The notes under the pieces: model-generated | Told to the model about the DNA's origin: nothing | The model's database searches: none | The model's input: only the letters and a program-made list of their open reading frames with translations | Source: an uncultured Desulfuromonadales bacterium | Lineage (GTDB): Bacteria > Desulfobacterota > Desulfuromonadia > Geobacterales > Pseudopelobacteraceae | Length of the DNA stretch: 64,000 bases | NCBI GenBank assembly: GCA_903868145.1 | Contig: CAIPTY010000015.1 | Coordinates: 62,001 to 126,000 of the forward strand | Reading direction: 5' to 3' | Shown: in pieces, positions 9,687 to 19,058 of the stretch | Layout: each line of letters begins with the position of its first letter | How positions within the stretch are numbered: position 1 is the first letter of the stretch | Position numbers and translations under genes: made by a program

Positions 9687-12600
9687 CAGGCGGCTACCAG
9701 TTCTACACACCCCGGTTGCGTTATTTGGTTACGCTGGAAGGCCCGCTGCAGTGAGGGGTCAATAACACATTCGTACTCCTCAAGCCGCGCAATCAGCTTT
9801 CCGTTGTTCCGGTCAAGAAACTCGATGTCGGCGGTAGCGCCGTGACTCCGCTCCGAGGTGACCCGGATCACAATCTGGGCGCCATCCCGCGGGAAGCTGT
9901 CCTGATACTGGCGGTAGCACCCGGCAAATGAGGGGAGGGACCCGGATCCGGAACGCTCGAAACTCCACAGTATCATCAACTGGAAGGCGCAGTCCATAAC
10001 CAGCGGATCGGTAAGCCATAGATTTCGCAAGGGATGTTTGATCCAGCTTCCCGGCACCGGCGCAGCCTTTGTCTGCGCGGTGATTCCCTTGGGAGAACAG
10101 CCGCCAACCCGTTCGATACCCTGCAGGTCGGGACCGTGGAAGAGGTGCCCCTGACCGTAGATTGCGCCGTTGCCAGGGGCGTAGGGAGCGGTCGGCAGAT
10201 CCACGATGGATCGGATTCCTTCCGGCAGTTTTGTCGCCAGCACGATTTCGGCAGTGGCGTGCAGGATGCTCACTCCATCGCAGCTTTTTCCGGTCAGTTT
10301 CACGGCAACGATATGGAGGGAGTCATGTTTTTCTGCCCTGCCAGCCATGACGCTGAGGGTACAGGCGCTGTCCTGATCGAATATGACCCCTTTGCAGATG
10401 CGCAGGTTGTTGAAACCGTGGAATCGGAAACCGGGGTTGCCGTGCAGTGCGCCATGGGCCAGCCATTCAACGATCATGGCCATGGGAAGAACCGCCTTGC
10501 CGTCGATTATGTGGGAGCGGATGAAGGGATAATCCGCTACTGTCAGGGTAAGGCTGAATGCCTCGTTTAGAGGCTTGTCCGGCAGAGGTGACGCGGATGC
10601 AACGGATCCGGCCGTTCTGCCGGCCAGGGCAATAATCTCCACCGGATCACCGGCTGCGGCAATCTCGCGAACCAGAAACTCCCCGCCTTCATTCAGGCCG
10701 ATCAGGCCGATTCCTTCACCGGAAAAAACCTTTTTCAGAGCCGGGGTTACCATTCCGCCATCCCAGGGGCCCCAGTTTATACTGATGGTACGGCAGCTGT
10801 TTCGTCGCCTCGATTCTGTCTGGGCCAGCTTGTTGAGAACTTCATTGGCCACGGCGTAATCAACCTGCCCGCTGCGACCGTAACGCCCCGATGTGGAAGC
10901 AAACAGGACGATGATGCGCAGGTCGTCGGAGTCAGTCGCATCAAGCAGCGACCGCAATCCCCCCACCTTGGTCCCATACACAAGGGCAAACTGTTCCCTG
11001 GTCTTGTCGCTGATCAAACGGTCAGCCAGGACTCCGGCGCCATGCACAATGCCGCGGATCGGTCCATACTCCCGGCGTATGTCGGTCATAAGATCGGAGA
11101 CCGCTGCCGCGTCACGGATATCCACGGAGCGGTATACCGCTTGACCGCCGGCTTTTGTGACCCTCGACAGGGTTGTTCTCAGTTCCCGTCCGGCACTGAT
11201 GGTTCGATACTGCTCCTCAATCTCCCGCGGGTGAAGCTTCTCTGTTGCGTGCTCCAGTATGGCGCGCTTGATCTGGCTTTCCTCTGACAATGATTTCAGC
11301 CACTCCGGTTCCGGCTGCAGTTCGGGGCTGCGTCCCAGAAGGACCAGCAGCGGCTTGTACGCCTCCGCCAGGGCAACGGCAGCCGTTGTCGTCACTCCGC
11401 GACCACCACCGGTAATCACAACCACATCCCCGGCCTGCAGCGGCTCAGAGGAAGGGGCAGCAAGAGCCGGTAGATCAACCACTTCTATGGCAGTTCTGCC
11501 CGAGGGGGTCAGGCCGACCTCCAGTGGAGTGGACAGAAAGATCACATCTGCAACGGCACGCGCCTCTGCGTTCGTATCGGAAAAGAGCCCCAGATCCAGT
11601 GCCTTGCAGGACACTTCGCTCCATTCACGGGATGCGGTTTTTGCAAGTCCCGCCAGACCGCCTGAAAGCGGGTCCGTCAGTGTGGTTCTGCTTCCGCACC
11701 CGAAGGAGCCGTCCAGGCGCGAGACGGTTGCAAACAGTGCTCCGCCGTCCTCGCCGGCCCGGCGCAGTGATGGCGCAGAGCTTTTCAGGAGCAGGAATGC
11801 GTCTTCAAGGAAGGAGTCGTCGGTCCCGCCGAAGGGCGCGCAGATGATCAGCCCGCTGATTTCAGTTCCCGGCGCATCAAGAATAGCCTCTTCAATGTCT
11901 ACCATCTGTACGGTGTATCCGGAATCGCCGAGCAGGGAGCAGAGTTCTGCGGAAAACGGGGAACCGTCATCCGTAACCCAGACAAGCGCCCTGTCAGACA
12001 GCCTCAAAGTCTGTAAAACGTCGTTCAGGGGAACCGACATGATGGTGCTTCGATTGACCGGTGCTGCCGGAGCAGCTGAATGCCCGGAATCAGGCGATAG
12101 GGTAACGGCAGCTTCGGGCTGTGTGGCAGGTGCGGCTCCGGCACCCAGATGTCTGGCTATTTCTCCCAGGGTGTGGAGGCTTCCCATATGTTCGGGGCCG
12201 ATGACCGGTGAACCGGGGAGGCGCTCCTGAAGAGCCGACAGGATTTCGACACGCTTGATGGAGTCTATGCCCAGGTCGGAATCGAGCCCCATCTCCATCT
12301 CCAGCATTTCAACCGGATAACCGGTCTTCTCGCTGACCACCGCCAGGAGCGTCCCGGCGATCGTGCCGGACACGTCTGTCGTGTCAGACCGGTCAGGCGG
12401 AAAATTATCAGGTGCGGCACCGGCACCCAGATGTCTGGCTATTTCTCCCAGGGTGTGGAGGCTTCCCATATGTTCGGGGCCGATGACCGGTGAACCGGGG
12501 AGGCGCTCCTGAAGAGCCGACAGGATTTCGACACGCTTGATGGAGTCTATGCCCAGATCGGAATCGAGCCCCATCTCCATCTCCAGCATCTCAACCGGAT

Positions 12601-15600
12601 AACCGGTCTTCTCGCTGACTACCGCCAGCAGGGTCTCGGCGATCCGGTTTGACTGAGGTTGGGCAACCGGAAGCGGTTGGGGAACTGTGGACTGGACAGG
12701 TGCGGGGGTGAATGACGCGGTTGGCGCGGTTGGCGGTACAACGGCAGCCGTAGTCACCTGCGGCGGGGGTGAAACGTTGAAACCGCCCCCTTGAAGAATG
12801 CGCTGCTGTTGCTCCAGAAGGATCTGGATGGTCTTCCCTGCGGTGTCCTGTCCCTCCAGAAAGCGGCGGTGGAGTTGGGCGGTCTCGTCCTGCATGCGCA
12901 TCAGCGCCGCCATTCCTTCCCGGGTTACCCGCAGCGACTCTGTCAGGACGTCCCGTGACACCGCTGTCGGTGCTGGCTGGGCTGAAGCCGCATATGCCGG
13001 AGTGTCTGCTGTCGGCCGGGGGGGAGCAGCAGGACTTTTCACTTTTGGCTTTACGTAGTTCGCACCGCTCAGGTTGATCGTCAGAGCAGGTTTTTTTCCG
13101 GTAATCCGGGGAGTGGGGCAATAATCTGCATCCCACTGAGTGAGCCTGACATTATGACCGAGTGCAGCTAGTTGAGCCAGGCAGCGCGCCAGGTCAACGA
13201 TGCCGGAGCGTTTGCCTCCGGATGCATCGAGCGACATAACGGTATGCGGTCGGTCGGCAAGTATTGCAGAAACAAGCCCGCTCAGGCGTGCGCCGGGGCC
13301 AACCTCGATGAAGGAACGTATGCCGGAAGCGTACATGGCCTCGATCCCGGCAACGAACTCGACCGGTAGGGCCAACTGTCCGGCCAGCAGTTTTTTTGCC
13401 TCCCGGGCATCGCCTGGATAACAGGCGGCGGTGCTGTTGGCATAGACCGGCATCGATCCCGGTGCGATGGTTATGTCTGCAAGTGCATCAAGCAGCGGTG
13501 CTGCGGCGTCGGCAACCAGCGGACTATGGAAGGCTGCCGCTACCGGCAGGCGCTTGCAGGGCAGCTTGCGGGACCCACAGGCATCGGCGGCACGACTGAT
13601 CTCCGAACTGCTGCCGGAGAGGACGGCCTGGTTGGGCGCATTACGATTGGCGATGACCAGATCCAGTTTTTCCGAGTCGATCAGACGCTGTACGTCCGCC
13701 AAGGGCGCAGATACAGCCAGCATGCTGCCCCGGTCGCCCTCTCCGGCGGCCATCAGGTGACCACGCAGACGGGAAAGGGCGTGGAACGAGGTTTCGTCCA
13801 GGCGTCCGGCGGCGCACAGGGCGGTCAGTTCTCCATAACTGTGACCCGCAGTCGCATCCGCAACAAGGCCGAACGACTCCAGCAGACGCAGGGCGCCCAG
13901 GCTGACAGCTCCGATGGCGGGCTGGGCTGCGTCGGTGGCGCGCAAAGCCGCTTCCTGTGCATCACGGGCATCGTCACTGAATGCGGTTGGAGGGTAGATC
14001 AGGTCGGACAGACTGCTGCCATCGGCGGCGCAAAATCCCTTGTTTCCGGCATCAAGGCTCACCAGCATCTGCGGAAAACTACAGGCCAGATCGCGGAGCA
14101 TGCCGGTGTACTGGGCGCCCTGGCCCGGGAAGAGCATGCCAAGCTTGCCGGGTGTTGCACCACTGGCATACCAGGCACCGTCGGGAGTGCTCCAGGATGT
14201 GGTCGGCTGTTTGCGCAGCATGGTCAGGGCATTGCCGCAGAGCGTGTTGAGCGAGGTTTTGCCCTGTTCGATAACCAGCGCCAGGCGGCAGGGGGCGGCA
14301 GGGTCAAAGGAAGCGCGAAGATTCCCCGCATGGGCGCGGATTTCGTTCCAGCCTTCAAGATCGGCAATACCGGCAAGTGCATTTTCCAAAGCCGGGGTAT
14401 CGGAGGCGGAAAAGGGGAGAATCTGAACAGAACCGTCCCAGTCTGCTGCTGGTGCTGCGGGTGAATACTCTTCGAGTACGACATGGAAATTTGAGCCGCC
14501 AAAGCCGAGTGCGCTGACGGCTGCCCGGCGCGGCTGACCGTTACGGGAGAACCAGGGACGTTTATGGCTGGTGATGTAGAATGGTGACTGCCCGTCTGAA
14601 ACCTCACGCAGCGGCTGCTGGACCTTGATGGTGGGTGGAATCACCTTGTGATGAAGTGCCAGAGCGGCTTTGATCATCCCGGCTGCGCCTGCGGCCGCCT
14701 TGGTATGTCCGATCTGTGACTTGACCGAACCGAGGGCGCACCACGGTTTTTCGGATTGCCCGTAGATCTCGCGCAGGGCCGACACCTCCACCGCATCGCC
14801 GACCTTGGTGCCGGTGCCATGGGCTTCAACCAGGCCGATGCTGTCAGGGGTTATCCCTGCGCATTGGCAGGCGTCCCGGATGGCCTTTCTCTGACCCGAA
14901 GCGCTGGGGGTGTAGATTGCTTCACCCTTGCCGTCGCTGGAGGAGCCGACACCTTTAATCACGGCATAGATCCGGTCTCCGTCACGTTCCGCATCGGCCA
15001 GGCGTTTGATGACCATGATGCCGAGCCCTTCTCCCAGAATGGTGCCGTCGCCGGAGGCATCGAAAGGCCTGGCATCGCCGCTGGGCGAAAGCGCCGGTGT
15101 CTTGCTGAAACACATAAACATGAAGATGTCATTAAAGGTGTCGATGCCGCCGGTGACTACCATATCCGACTTGCCGGTGGACAGTTCCATAGCGGCAAGA
15201 TGCAGGGCGCCGAGGGAACTGGCGCACGCCGCATCAACAACACAGTTGGTTCCGCCCAGGTCATATTGTTTGCTTATCCTGCCCGCAACAACGTTGCCGA
15301 GAAGGCCGGGAAAGGAGTTTTCCTGCCAGGAAACGTAAGAGTCGGAAATGCGCTGCACAACATCATCGGCGGTCGCCTCATCAACACCCGCATCCTTGAG
15401 GGCTGTCCGCCAATGGGGATGGCCAAGGCGTGCAGCCAGGGGGATGACCAGCTCAAGGGTCCCGGTAACGCCCAGGATCACACTGACCCGGTCGCGGTCA
15501 AAGTTGCGGTCGGCGCCATAGCCGGCATCCTTCAAGGCCTGTCCGGTAGCCACGAGCCCCAGTAACTGTGAACTGTCGATCGCCTCCAGGGTGGCGGGGG

Positions 15601-15871
15601 GAATATTGTAGTCCATCGGGTTGAAGGGGATTTCGGAGAGAAAGCCGCCGCGTTTTCCGTACGTCATATCGGGGGATTTCGGGTCCAGGCGGTGATAATC
15701 CTCGACCCGCCAATGGGTTGCCGGGATGTCGCTGATGGCGTCGATTCCCTCGCGGATGTTGGCCCAGTAGGTGGTGCTGTCTTCGGCGCGGGGAAAGAGG
15801 CATCCGATTCCGATAATGGCCAGCGGCGTCCAACCGGCGGGGGGGGCACTGTTTGCACTGTTCTGTGTCAC
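9686..15871 (-). CDS. pfaA: PfaA-like PUFA/secondary-lipid synthase subunit (KS-AT-ACP-ACP-KR-DH)
   Basis: This is a 2061-residue multidomain subunit. The KS (about 14-450) has Cys216 in DAACASS, EAHGTGT and SQIGHTKAAAG. The AT (about 580-870) has GHSYGE near 676 and an AFHS motif typical of malonyl-CoA selection. Two tandem acyl carrier proteins carry the LGIDSIKR attachment motif at Ser1110 and Ser1204. A ketoreductase (about 1370-1700) has a GGGRG cofactor loop, STSGR and the QVDYAVAN Tyr/Asn pair. A C-terminal dehydratase-like hot-dog region has HIIDGKAVLP. This is the PfaA layout, with two ACPs where marine enzymes have about five to nine. The gene starts with GTG overlapping the pfaD stop (GTGA). 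The ACP serines need a phosphopantetheinyl transferase, and none is encoded in the window. Confidence 0.93.
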   Translation of the reverse strand: MTQNSANSAPPAGWTPLAIIGIGCLFPRAEDSTTYWANIREGIDAISDIPATHWRVEDYHRLDPKSPDMTYGKRGGFLSEIPFNPMDYNIPPATLEAIDSSQLLGLVATGQALKDAGYGADRNFDRDRVSVILGVTGTLELVIPLAARLGHPHWRTALKDAGVDEATADDVVQRISDSYVSWQENSFPGLLGNVVAGRISKQYDLGGTNCVVDAACASSLGALHLAAMELSTGKSDMVVTGGIDTFNDIFMFMCFSKTPALSPSGDARPFDASGDGTILGEGLGIMVIKRLADAERDGDRIYAVIKGVGSSSDGKGEAIYTPSASGQRKAIRDACQCAGITPDSIGLVEAHGTGTKVGDAVEVSALREIYGQSEKPWCALGSVKSQIGHTKAAAGAAGMIKAALALHHKVIPPTIKVQQPLREVSDGQSPFYITSHKRPWFSRNGQPRRAAVSALGFGGSNFHVVLEEYSPAAPAADWDGSVQILPFSASDTPALENALAGIADLEGWNEIRAHAGNLRASFDPAAPCRLALVIEQGKTSLNTLCGNALTMLRKQPTTSWSTPDGAWYASGATPGKLGMLFPGQGAQYTGMLRDLACSFPQMLVSLDAGNKGFCAADGSSLSDLIYPPTAFSDDARDAQEAALRATDAAQPAIGAVSLGALRLLESFGLVADATAGHSYGELTALCAAGRLDETSFHALSRLRGHLMAAGEGDRGSMLAVSAPLADVQRLIDSEKLDLVIANRNAPNQAVLSGSSSEISRAADACGSRKLPCKRLPVAAAFHSPLVADAAAPLLDALADITIAPGSMPVYANSTAACYPGDAREAKKLLAGQLALPVEFVAGIEAMYASGIRSFIEVGPGARLSGLVSAILADRPHTVMSLDASGGKRSGIVDLARCLAQLAALGHNVRLTQWDADYCPTPRITGKKPALTINLSGANYVKPKVKSPAAPPRPTADTPAYAASAQPAPTAVSRDVLTESLRVTREGMAALMRMQDETAQLHRRFLEGQDTAGKTIQILLEQQQRILQGGGFNVSPPPQVTTAAVVPPTAPTASFTPAPVQSTVPQPLPVAQPQSNRIAETLLAVVSEKTGYPVEMLEMEMGLDSDLGIDSIKRVEILSALQERLPGSPVIGPEHMGSLHTLGEIARHLGAGAAPDNFPPDRSDTTDVSGTIAGTLLAVVSEKTGYPVEMLEMEMGLDSDLGIDSIKRVEILSALQERLPGSPVIGPEHMGSLHTLGEIARHLGAGAAPATQPEAAVTLSPDSGHSAAPAAPVNRSTIMSVPLNDVLQTLRLSDRALVWVTDDGSPFSAELCSLLGDSGYTVQMVDIEEAILDAPGTEISGLIICAPFGGTDDSFLEDAFLLLKSSAPSLRRAGEDGGALFATVSRLDGSFGCGSRTTLTDPLSGGLAGLAKTASREWSEVSCKALDLGLFSDTNAEARAVADVIFLSTPLEVGLTPSGRTAIEVVDLPALAAPSSEPLQAGDVVVITGGGRGVTTTAAVALAEAYKPLLVLLGRSPELQPEPEWLKSLSEESQIKRAILEHATEKLHPREIEEQYRTISAGRELRTTLSRVTKAGGQAVYRSVDIRDAAAVSDLMTDIRREYGPIRGIVHGAGVLADRLISDKTREQFALVYGTKVGGLRSLLDATDSDDLRIIVLFASTSGRYGRSGQVDYAVANEVLNKLAQTESRRRNSCRTISINWGPWDGGMVTPALKKVFSGEGIGLIGLNEGGEFLVREIAAAGDPVEIIALAGRTAGSVASASPLPDKPLNEAFSLTLTVADYPFIRSHIIDGKAVLPMAMIVEWLAHGALHGNPGFRFHGFNNLRICKGVIFDQDSACTLSVMAGRAEKHDSLHIVAVKLTGKSCDGVSILHATAEIVLATKLPEGIRSIVDLPTAPYAPGNGAIYGQGHLFHGPDLQGIERVGGCSPKGITAQTKAAPVPGSWIKHPLRNLWLTDPLVMDCAFQLMILWSFERSGSGSLPSFAGCYRQYQDSFPRDGAQIVIRVTSERSHGATADIEFLDRNNGKLIARLEEYECVIDPSLQRAFQRNQITQPGCVELVAA
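12139..12643 (-). repeat. Near-identical tandem ACP coding repeat, period 282 bp
   Basis: The DNA for the two ACP domains of the pfaA-like gene repeats with a period of 282 bases (94 codons). For example, GTCTGGCTATTTCTCCCAGG occurs at 12151 and 12433. Over roughly 220 bases only a handful of changes are visible, such as CAGGTCGGA against CAGATCGGA. This points to a recent in-frame duplication or to ongoing gene conversion between the two carrier domains. Confidence 0.93.
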
Positions 15872-17391
15872 GCGAGGTACTCCTTGATCTGGGTGTCTTC
15901 AAGCGGTTCTATACGAAAATCGGCCGGGAGCCGGATGTTCTGGTAACGCAGGATGTTGGCGCGGGTGAGGACAGCCGCACCGAACAGGATATTGCGGCCA
16001 ACAGAGGCGACGCGGCGGCGCTCCGGCAACTCCAGAAAGCTGCCGGCTGTCCATTCGTTGAACGCTCCCATGGCCGGTCCGCACCATACCTGATAGTCCA
16101 TCGTCCGGGTGGGATCGCCATCCTTTGCCCAGTGGGCGGCCTGCCCCAGATACCAGCGGAAGACAAGCGCCATGCGATGTTTCTGATCCCGCTCGGCACG
16201 CTCTACCTGGTTCGGGTTACGCGTCAGAAAAAAGGCTCGGGTGTCCCGCCAGATGTCGGCAACAGGCGCCTTGAAAAAAGTCTTCTCAAGTTTGTCGCGT
16301 TCGGAGTCCGGGATGCTCTCCAGTCCGTCATATCTGCGGTAGAGCTCATACAGCTTCGCTGCCCGCATCGGGAACATGGTGCCACGCTTCAGCACCTGCA
16401 CCGTGACGCCCATTTCAAACATATCAGCCGCCGGCGCCATGGCCACATCGGCCTGGCGGGTTTCCGCAAGCATCCGGCGTACAGCCTCCGAAGTTCCCGA
16501 TTCCACACATGCCTGATTGACGGTGCCGGTCACAATGTACGCTGCTCCCATGGCATAGGCGGCGGCAGCGGCGACAGGTGTTGCAATGCCGCCGGCCAGT
16601 CCGACCCGCAGCCTGAAAGGATAGTCGCACTTCTGTTCCATTCTGGTTGCCAGGGCGGCAATGGTTGGAAACAGAGCCATGGCCGGGCGGTTGTCGGTAT
16701 GACCTCCTGAGTCGGCCTCGGCAGTAACCTCCTGTGCCATCGGTATTCTGGCGGCCAGGAGAGCCTGTTCAGCGCTGAGTGAACCCTCGGCCACGAGCTG
16801 CTGCAGGAATTTTTCCGGCGGCGGTGAAAAGAATTTTTCGGCCAGTTCTTCCCGTGAAACCTTGGCAATAATACGGTTCGGAAGAACAATCGTACCGTCT
16901 GCGGCCTGATGTATGCCGTGGGTGCGGTAGCGGACCAGCGGCAGCGTCAGAGCCAGAAAAGCGGAGGCCTCTACCAAACGCACGTTTTTGCGGATGTACA
17001 AACCGGCCAGAGCGGCCTCAAGATCAGGCTCGTGGGGTGAGTGAATCAGATTGAATCCACAGGGGAAATCAGCATCCGTCAGGCGATCCACCGCCGCTTC
17101 CACCTCGGAGAACGGCAGACCGGCGGCTCCGAAGAAACCGGCCATTCCTGCTCGTCCCAACTCCTCTACCATCTGAACGGAGCTGATCCCCTTGGCCATC
17201 GAACCACCAAGATAGGGGAACCGTATCCCGACGTCACGACAGAACTCCCGGTCACCAAGCTGCTCCGGCAGCAGCCGGGGAGCGAAAACATGGTGAGGCA
17301 GGTTGTCTGATCCGACGGCTGTTACCGTGACAGGTTGAGAAAGCTTTCGGAGCATTTCTCTCAGATTGAGCTCCGTATTTTCGATCTTCAA
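15868..17391 (-). CDS. pfaD: PfaD-like trans-acting enoyl reductase
   Basis: This 507-residue protein is of the PfaD family, FMN-dependent TIM-barrel enoyl reductases that act in trans on PUFA and polyketide synthases. Visible family features are the N-terminal GGSMAKGISS region, the AEADSGGHTDNRP flavin-site signature near residue 230, and the Gly-rich GLAGGIATP stretch that follows. It is the first gene of the operon; its TGA overlaps the GTG of the pfaA-like gene. The longest frame starts with TTG at 17391 and has no clear ribosome site. An ATG at 17355 (residue 13) is a reasonable alternative. The function, reducing enoyl-ACP intermediates on the megasynthase, follows from the family and the operon. 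Confidence 0.93.
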   Translation of the reverse strand: MKIENTELNLREMLRKLSQPVTVTAVGSDNLPHHVFAPRLLPEQLGDREFCRDVGIRFPYLGGSMAKGISSVQMVEELGRAGMAGFFGAAGLPFSEVEAAVDRLTDADFPCGFNLIHSPHEPDLEAALAGLYIRKNVRLVEASAFLALTLPLVRYRTHGIHQAADGTIVLPNRIIAKVSREELAEKFFSPPPEKFLQQLVAEGSLSAEQALLAARIPMAQEVTAEADSGGHTDNRPAMALFPTIAALATRMEQKCDYPFRLRVGLAGGIATPVAAAAAYAMGAAYIVTGTVNQACVESGTSEAVRRMLAETRQADVAMAPAADMFEMGVTVQVLKRGTMFPMRAAKLYELYRRYDGLESIPDSERDKLEKTFFKAPVADIWRDTRAFFLTRNPNQVERAERDQKHRMALVFRWYLGQAAHWAKDGDPTRTMDYQVWCGPAMGAFNEWTAGSFLELPERRRVASVGRNILFGAAVLTRANILRYQNIRLPADFRIEPLEDTQIKEYLA

Positions 17392-17675
17392 TTGAATTGA
17401 CTCATTTCTCAGGGTTCAATACCATGCCCGGCATGGCTTCCGGAGCTTTTCATGAAATAGTGCGTGTTGAAGGAATTTTTACACATATACGAATATGAGG
17501 CATCTTACAAGAAAATGACTCGCTTGAAGCGAAAAATGTTAAATTTTCTCCCTGAAATCCGCCCTGTCGCGGTAAGACTTCTCAAAACCACCGTCTCTCC
17601 GCTTTGATTTTATCTGATTTTCGCGTATAGTGCGTACCATCAGCATCAATTCCCCGATACAAGGGATACTACACC
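17392..17675. promoter_or_regulatory. Divergent control region between the pfa operon and argH
   Basis: This 284-base gene-free stretch separates pfaD (minus) from argH (plus). On the argH side a promoter-like pair TTGATT (17604) and TATAGT (17626), spaced by 16 bases, precedes the start. On the pfa side there are two perfect palindromes: CCATGCCCGGCATGG (17422-17436), about 31 bases before the pfaD start, and TCGCTTGAAGCGA (17520-17532). Either could be an operator or a leader hairpin. No clear minus-strand -35/-10 pair was found. Confidence 0.55.
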
Positions 17676-19052
17676 ATGTCAAAAGACAAGCTCTGGGGCG
17701 GTCGTTTTACCCAGCCCACCGACAAATTCGTGGAGGAGTTTACGGCCTCCATTACCTTCGACAAACGCCTGTACCATCAGGATATCCGCGGTTCCGTGGC
17801 CCATGCCCGCATGCTGGGGAAGCAGGGTATCATACCTCTGGATGATGTGGAGCAGATCGTTCATGGCCTTCAAAATATCCTTCAGCAGATCGAGGCTGGC
17901 GACTTCGATTTCTCCATCAGCCTTGAAGACATCCACATGAACATCGAGTCGCGCCTGTCGGCGGCCATCGGCGAAGCGGGCAAGCGCCTGCATACCGGCC
18001 GATCACGCAACGATCAGGTTGCCCTGGATATTCGCCTCTACCTGCGCGATGAGATCGTTGACATCTCAACCTATCTCGACCTGCTGATCGATGCCCTGCT
18101 GAATCAGGCAGAGGCCAACCTGGATACACTCATGCCGGGTTTCACCCATCTGCAGACTGCCCAGCCGATCCTGTTCGCCCACCACCTGATGGCATATGTG
18201 GAAATGTTCAAGCGCGACAAGGGGCGTCTGGAGGATTGTCTCAAGCGGCTCAACGTCATGCCACTGGGATCTGGTGCGCTGGCCGGGACGACGTTCCCCA
18301 TTGATCGGGAATACGTGGCCGAACAGCTCGATTTTCCGTCAATTACGCGCAATTCGCTGGATGGGGTATCGGACCGCGATTTTTCCCTGGAATTTCTGGC
18401 GGATGCTTCGATAATAATGATGCATCTGTCCCGTTTTTCTGAGGAGTTGATCCTCTGGTCCACCAGTTCATTCCAGTTCATCGAACTTTCGGACGGCTTC
18501 TGCACCGGTTCGTCGATTATGCCGCAGAAGAAGAACCCGGATGTGCCGGAGCTGGTGCGGGGCAAGACCGGGCGGGTATACGGCAATCTGATGGCGCTAC
18601 TGACCGTAATGAAATCCCTGCCGCTGGCCTATAATAAGGACATGCAGGAGGACAAGGAGCCACTCTTCGACACCATCGACACAGTTAAGGGGAGCCTGAA
18701 AATCTTCGCCGATATGATCCGTGAAATGCGTGTCAACAGGACGAGCATGCACCGGGCCGCCGGGCTGGGATTCTCTACGGCGACCGATGTGGCCGACTAC
18801 CTGGTGCGCAAAGGGCTGCCGTTCCGCGATGCCCACGAAGCGGTCGGCAGGGCTGTGGCCTATTGCGTGGAGAATGAAATGGATATAACTGCTCTTTCCC
18901 TGGCTGAGTGGCAGATTTTTTCAACCAGAATCGACAGCGATATCTTTGACTGCATTACGGTGGAGGCAAGCGTCAACGCCAGAAATATACCGGGCGGCAC
19001 GGCGCGGGCCGCCGTGGAGCATGAGATACAGAGAGTGCGTGAGGGTAAGTAG
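17676..19052 (+). CDS. argH: Argininosuccinate lyase
   Basis: This 458-residue enzyme cleaves argininosuccinate to arginine and fumarate, the last step of arginine synthesis, in the cytoplasm. The start (KLWGGRF) and the fumarase/aspartase superfamily signature [12 protein letters not shown] near residue 280 are diagnostic, and the length is normal. An AAGGGA ribosome site precedes the ATG. It is followed after six bases by the GspA-like ATPase gene, so the two are probably cotranscribed although functionally unrelated. Confidence 0.98.
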   Translation: MSKDKLWGGRFTQPTDKFVEEFTASITFDKRLYHQDIRGSVAHARMLGKQGIIPLDDVEQIVHGLQNILQQIEAGDFDFSISLEDIHMNIESRLSAAIGEAGKRLHTGRSRNDQVALDIRLYLRDEIVDISTYLDLLIDALLNQAEANLDTLMPGFTHLQTAQPILFAHHLMAYVEMFKRDKGRLEDCLKRLNVMPLGSGALAGTTFPIDREYVAEQLDFPSITRNSLDGVSDRDFSLEFLADASIIMMHLSRFSEELILWSTSSFQFIELSDGFCTGSSIMPQKKNPDVPELVRGKTGRVYGNLMALLTVMKSLPLAYNKDMQEDKEPLFDTIDTVKGSLKIFADMIREMRVNRTSMHRAAGLGFSTATDVADYLVRKGLPFRDAHEAVGRAVAYCVENEMDITALSLAEWQIFSTRIDSDIFDCITVEASVNARNIPGGTARAAVEHEIQRVREGK

Positions 19053-19058
19053 TTTACG

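Noticed and set aside
11259-12230. 323-codon plus-strand frame opposite the PfaA-like gene
   Set aside because: Low-complexity Ser/Arg/Pro composition typical of an antisense frame; the minus strand encodes clear KR and ACP domains here.
12139-12643. Direct repeat as a possible mobile element or CRISPR-like unit
   Set aside because: It has only two units, both coding for ACP domains in frame, with no spacers or terminal inverted repeats.
13526-14464. 312-codon plus-strand frame opposite the PfaA acyltransferase
   Set aside because: Antisense to a clear AT domain and without recognisable motifs.
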